From assembly GCA_003531585.1 (NCBI GenBank), contig DQFX01000070.1, positions 27,918-91,917 on the forward strand: DNA of 64,000 nucleotides. The letters run 5' to 3'. The DNA is from Oscillospiraceae bacterium. GTDB taxonomy: Bacteria; Bacillota; Clostridia; Oscillospirales; Ruminococcaceae. The first letter of the stretch is position 1; every line of letters starts with the position of its first letter. The position numbers and the translations under genes were made by a program. The notes under the pieces are model-generated. The model had not been told where the DNA came from, did not search any database, and saw nothing but the letters and a program-made list of their open reading frames with translations. This document shows positions 61,502 through 64,000 of the stretch, one piece after another.

Positions 61502-61535
61502 GCCACACCTCCATTATTCCACATCTGTCAATAAC

Positions 61536-61564
61536 ATTGTATCACAATTTAATTAACTTGTCAA
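61536..61564 (-). promoter_or_regulatory. Promoter of the EAL gene
   Basis: On the minus strand TTGACA (61559-61564), 17 bases, TACAAT (61536-61541) preceded by TGA (extended -10). Start codon about 35 bases downstream. Confidence 0.8.
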
Positions 61565-61567
61565 CAC

Positions 61568-61597
61568 AAAAAAGGGCGTGCAGAATACTGCACGCCC
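61568..61597 (-). terminator. Terminator of the serC-serA operon
   Basis: On the minus strand GGGCGTGCAG/CTGCACGCCC (10 bp, loop TATT) followed by T6 (61568-61573), 16 bases past the serA stop. Confidence 0.93.
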
Positions 61598-61612
61598 ATT
61601 TCAAAGCCGATT

Positions 61613-62776
61613 TTACTTGATAACTCTTACGGAAACAACGCCGGAAACAGCCTTGATAGCTGCTTCGATGCCGGAAGCGTCGCCCTTTACGTCAAGGCAG
61701 GTATACGCGTAGTCCTTCTTGGACTTGCTTACCATGTTCTCGATGTTCAGACCGGCAGCGGAAACCGGAGCGGTGATGTTGTTCAGCAGACCCTCTGCAT
61801 TCTTGTGGATAACGCAGATCTTTGCGTTGCCGGAAATTGCCATCTCAACGTTCGGCAGGTTAACGGAGTTCCTGATGTTGCCGTTTTCGATGTAGTCAAC
61901 GATCTCCCTGACTGCCATAACCGCGCAGTTATCCTCGCTCTCGGGAGTGGAAGCGCCCAGGTGAGGCATTGCAACAACTCCGTCCAGACCGATAAGTCCA
62001 TCGGTAGCGAAGTCGGTAACGTAGCAAGCCATGCCGCCGTTTGCGAGTGCGTCGATGATAGCCTTCTCATCAACCAGGGTGTCTCTTGCGAAGTTCAGCA
62101 GGCGGACAGTCTTCTTCATGGAAGCGATAGCCTCTGCGTTGATCATTCCCTTTGTGTCAGGCAGTGCGGGAACGTGCAGGGTGATATAGTCGCACTTCTC
62201 GAATATTTCCTTATTGCTCTTTACATAGTGAACCTTGCCGGAGAGCTTCAGAGCGTTCTCAACGGAGAGGTACGGGTCAGCGCCGTAAACGTCCATGCCG
62301 AGTTCAGCGGCTGCGTTGGCTACCAGGATACCAATAGCGCCCAGACCGATAACGCCGAGCTTCTTGCCCATGATCTCAGGACCTACGAACTGGCTCTTGC
62401 CCTTCTCGACCAGCTTTCCTACCTCGTCGCCCTTGCCCTTGAGGGTCTTGATCCAGTCCATAGCAGCCGGGATCTTTCTGGAGGACAGCAGCAGACCTGC
62501 GATGACAAGCTCCTTAACGGCGTTTGCGTTTGCGCCGGGGGTGTTGAATACCACAACGCCCTTTTCGGTGCACTTGTCGATCGGGATATTATTTACGCCT
62601 GCGCCCGCTCTTGCTATAGCGAGGAGGTTCCCGGGCAGCTCCATCTCGTGCATGGAAGCGGAGCGTACCAGGATAGCGTCAGGATTCTTTTCATCGTCGC
62701 TTACGGTGTACTTGCTCTTGTCGAGCAGGTCGGTGCCGCAGGCAGCGATCTTGTTTAATGTAAGAACGTTATACAT
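61613..62776 (-). CDS. serA: D-3-phosphoglycerate dehydrogenase
   Basis: 387 residues, first step of serine synthesis. The substrate domain has VRSASMHEMELPGN and RAGAGVNNIPIDKC. The NAD domain has VIGLGAIGILVANAAAELGM with the Rossmann glycines and MPHLGASTPESEDNCA with the catalytic His. A C-terminal ACT domain (about 315-387, ICVIHKNAEGLLNNITAPVS) suggests regulation by serine. It is the shorter type without an intervening ASB domain. AAAGGA is 11 bases before the ATG. Confidence 0.95.
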   Translation of the reverse strand: MYNVLTLNKIAACGTDLLDKSKYTVSDDEKNPDAILVRSASMHEMELPGNLLAIARAGAGVNNIPIDKCTEKGVVVFNTPGANANAVKELVIAGLLLSSRKIPAAMDWIKTLKGKGDEVGKLVEKGKSQFVGPEIMGKKLGVIGLGAIGILVANAAAELGMDVYGADPYLSVENALKLSGKVHYVKSNKEIFEKCDYITLHVPALPDTKGMINAEAIASMKKTVRLLNFARDTLVDEKAIIDALANGGMACYVTDFATDGLIGLDGVVAMPHLGASTPESEDNCAVMAVREIVDYIENGNIRNSVNLPNVEMAISGNAKICVIHKNAEGLLNNITAPVSAAGLNIENMVSKSKKDYAYTCLDVKGDASGIEAAIKAVSGVVSVRVIK

Positions 62777-62797
62777 ATTAATGATGTTCCTTTCATT

Positions 62798-62849
62798 CGG
62801 TGTTTCCCACCGTGATTAAGTTTTCTCCCCCATTCACTGGGGGAGAAAA
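62798..62849. repeat. Two hairpins in the spacer before serA
   Basis: TTTTCTCCCCC/GGGGGAGAAAA (62821-62849, 11 bp, 7-base loop) and CGGTG/CACCG (62798-62812). Neither is followed by a T-run in the direction of transcription. They lie between the small DUF6440-like gene and serA and could set differential mRNA stability. Confidence 0.5.
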
Positions 62850-62853
62850 TAAT

Positions 62854-63030
62854 TTACTTTGGTAAATCGGTGATAACAGGCTTGCCGTCCTTACCGAGCA
62901 GGGGCGTAAGCCCTCCGCCGTAGCCGTCCCTGTGCCAGAGATAGCAGACGCCTGTGGCTGTATCAACAATGACCTGTGTGCTTGTATTCAATGTAGATTC
63001 CTTATGAATTACAAGAAACCTGTCAGCCAT
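62854..63030 (-). CDS. DUF6440-like small protein
   Basis: A 58-residue gene read by eye. The protein starts MADRFLVIHKESTLNTSTQV, continues VIVDTATGVCYLWHRDGYGG and ends TPLLGKDGKPVITDLPK. The pattern of a ligand-like turn (DTATGVCYL) and GGLTPLLGKDGKPV resembles DUF6440, a small domain of unknown function in Firmicutes. Its ATG overlaps the serC stop (ATGGCTGA, 8 bases), so it is translated by coupling with serC. Role not known. Confidence 0.8.
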   Translation of the reverse strand: MADRFLVIHKESTLNTSTQVIVDTATGVCYLWHRDGYGGGLTPLLGKDGKPVITDLPK

Positions 63031-64000
63031 TCTCAGCCTCGAACTTCTTCATGAATTCAACCAGCTTCTCAACGCCCTCGATAGGCATAGCGTTGTAGAT
63101 GGAAGCTCTCATGCCGCCAACGGTTCTGTGACCCTTGAGGTTTACGAAGCCAGCCGCGGTAGCCTCCTTGACGAACTTGGCGTCAAGCTCCTCGTTGCCG
63201 GTGACGAACGGAACGTTCATCAGAGAGCGATCCTGCGGAACGACGGTACCCTTGAACAGCTTGCTCTGGTCGAGGAAATCATAAAGGATCTTAGCCTTCT
63301 TCTCGTTGTGAGCCTTCATAGCCTCGAGGCCGCCCATCTTCTTGATCCACTTGAACACCTTGCCACAGATATAGATAGCATAGCAGTTCGGGGTGTTGTA
63401 AAGGGAGTCGTTGTCAGCCTGAGTCTTCCACTTGAGCATGGTGGGAGTTCCGGGGAGAACATCGTCGGTGATGAGATCCTCGCGGATAATTGCGATAACA
63501 AGACCTGCGGGACCTACGTTCTTCTGAACGCCGCCGTAGATAACGCCGTACTTTGTAACGTCAACCGGCTCTGACAGGAAGCAGGAGGACACGTCAGCAA
63601 CCAGTGTGTGACCCTTTGTGTTGGGGAGGGTCTTGAACTTGGTGCCGTAGATGGTGTTGTTCTCGCAGATGTAAACATAGTCAGCGTCCTCGGGGATATC
63701 GAGGTCGGAGCAGTCGGGGATATAGGAGAAGGTCTTGTCTGCGGAGGAAGCCACTGCAACTGCGTCGCCGTAGATCTTTGCTTCCTGGTAAGCCTTCTTA
63801 GCCCACTGACCTGTGATTATGTAAGCCGCCTTCTTGTTCTTCATGAGGTTCATCGGAACAGCTGCGAACTGCTGTGAAGCGCCGCCCTGCAGGAACAGTA
63901 CCTTGTAGTTATCCGGAATATTCATGATTTCGCGGATATCCTTTTCGGCTTCCTTGATGATAGCGTCGTATGCCTTTGAACGGTGGGACATCTCCATAAC
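63023..64000 (-). CDS. serC: Phosphoserine aminotransferase, partial (N-terminus outside window)
   Basis: The C-terminal 325 residues are present; about 35 N-terminal residues lie beyond the window edge. MEMSHRSKAYDAII, VLFLQGGASQQFAAVPMNL, the PLP-lysine segment YGGVQKNVGPAGLVIAIIR and GHRTVGGMRASIYNAMP are typical. It converts 3-phosphohydroxypyruvate to phosphoserine, using the product of SerA encoded downstream. Confidence 0.97.
   Translation of the reverse strand, partial: VMEMSHRSKAYDAIIKEAEKDIREIMNIPDNYKVLFLQGGASQQFAAVPMNLMKNKKAAYIITGQWAKKAYQEAKIYGDAVAVASSADKTFSYIPDCSDLDIPEDADYVYICENNTIYGTKFKTLPNTKGHTLVADVSSCFLSEPVDVTKYGVIYGGVQKNVGPAGLVIAIIREDLITDDVLPGTPTMLKWKTQADNDSLYNTPNCYAIYICGKVFKWIKKMGGLEAMKAHNEKKAKILYDFLDQSKLFKGTVVPQDRSLMNVPFVTGNEELDAKFVKEATAAGFVNLKGHRTVGGMRASIYNAMPIEGVEKLVEFMKKFEAENG

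Noticed and set aside
62821..62849. Hairpin as a terminator before serA
   Set aside because: No T-run follows the stem on the transcribed strand.

Overview
The window is a gene-dense, roughly 50-55% GC chromosome segment of a low-GC-lineage Gram-positive (Firmicutes/Bacillota). The gene set points to the Oscillospiraceae, probably a Ruminococcus-like gut anaerobe; this is inferred from gene order and family variants, not from a database match. Supporting signs are the divIVA-ylmH-sepF-yggS division cluster, the miaB-ylbF-mutS-mutL-miaA-hfq order, the plsX-rnc-smc-ftsY order, a T-box in front of the trp genes, DapL for lysine/diaminopimelate synthesis, AGGAGG ribosome binding sites and frequent TTG starts. 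No rRNA, tRNA, CRISPR array, prophage or transposase gene is visible.

Layout. 1-9900 (minus strand): 5' end of a transketolase subunit, a Cof-type phosphatase, rluD, lspA, ileS, divIVA, ylmH, sepF, yggS, an orphan HlyD-like adaptor and hfq. 9943-17403 (minus): tRNA modification and mismatch repair (miaA, mutL, mutS, a RicA/YlbF-like protein, miaB), with a promoter and a heavily folded leader at 17404-17665. 17666-21832 (minus): comFC, recD2, a small membrane protein, prmA. At 21833-22208 two divergent consensus promoters serve prmA and dapL (plus strand), and a 173-bp MITE-like foldback element with a 4-bp target duplication lies in the dapL leader. 23496-28318 (minus): a MalT-like STAND/LuxR regulator downstream of a GH36 alpha-galactosidase. 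28481-35400 (plus): a complete tryptophan operon, promoter - T-box(Trp) - trpEGDCFBA - terminator. A repeat element built of inverted arrays of GGAATTC heptamers surrounds that terminator.

35505-64000 (all minus): araC-type regulator, hisC, a zinc-ribbon protein, efp, pepP, aroQ, an unrecognised 352-residue protein, an AP-endonuclease-like protein, yqeG, rpsU (57 codons, found by eye), rsfS, yqeK, a TIGR04076 protein, nadD, yhbY, rdgB, ftsY, smc, a radical SAM protein, rnc, plsX, trmFO, topA, a TrmH-type methyltransferase, the infC-rpmI-rplT operon with an attenuator-like leader and a probable AUC start codon, a membrane EAL protein, and the serine pathway serC - DUF6440-like small protein - serA (serC runs off the window).

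Functionally this is mostly core housekeeping: translation and tRNA modification, division, mismatch repair, chromosome segregation, and Trp/Ser/Lys precursor synthesis. The less ordinary content is in the intergenic elements, the leaders, and a few unrecognised or orphan proteins. Many genes overlap by 1-14 bases, so most of the minus-strand blocks are probably translationally coupled operons. I saw no convincing novel defence or mobile system; the strongest candidates for new biology are the foldback elements in the dapL and miaB leaders.
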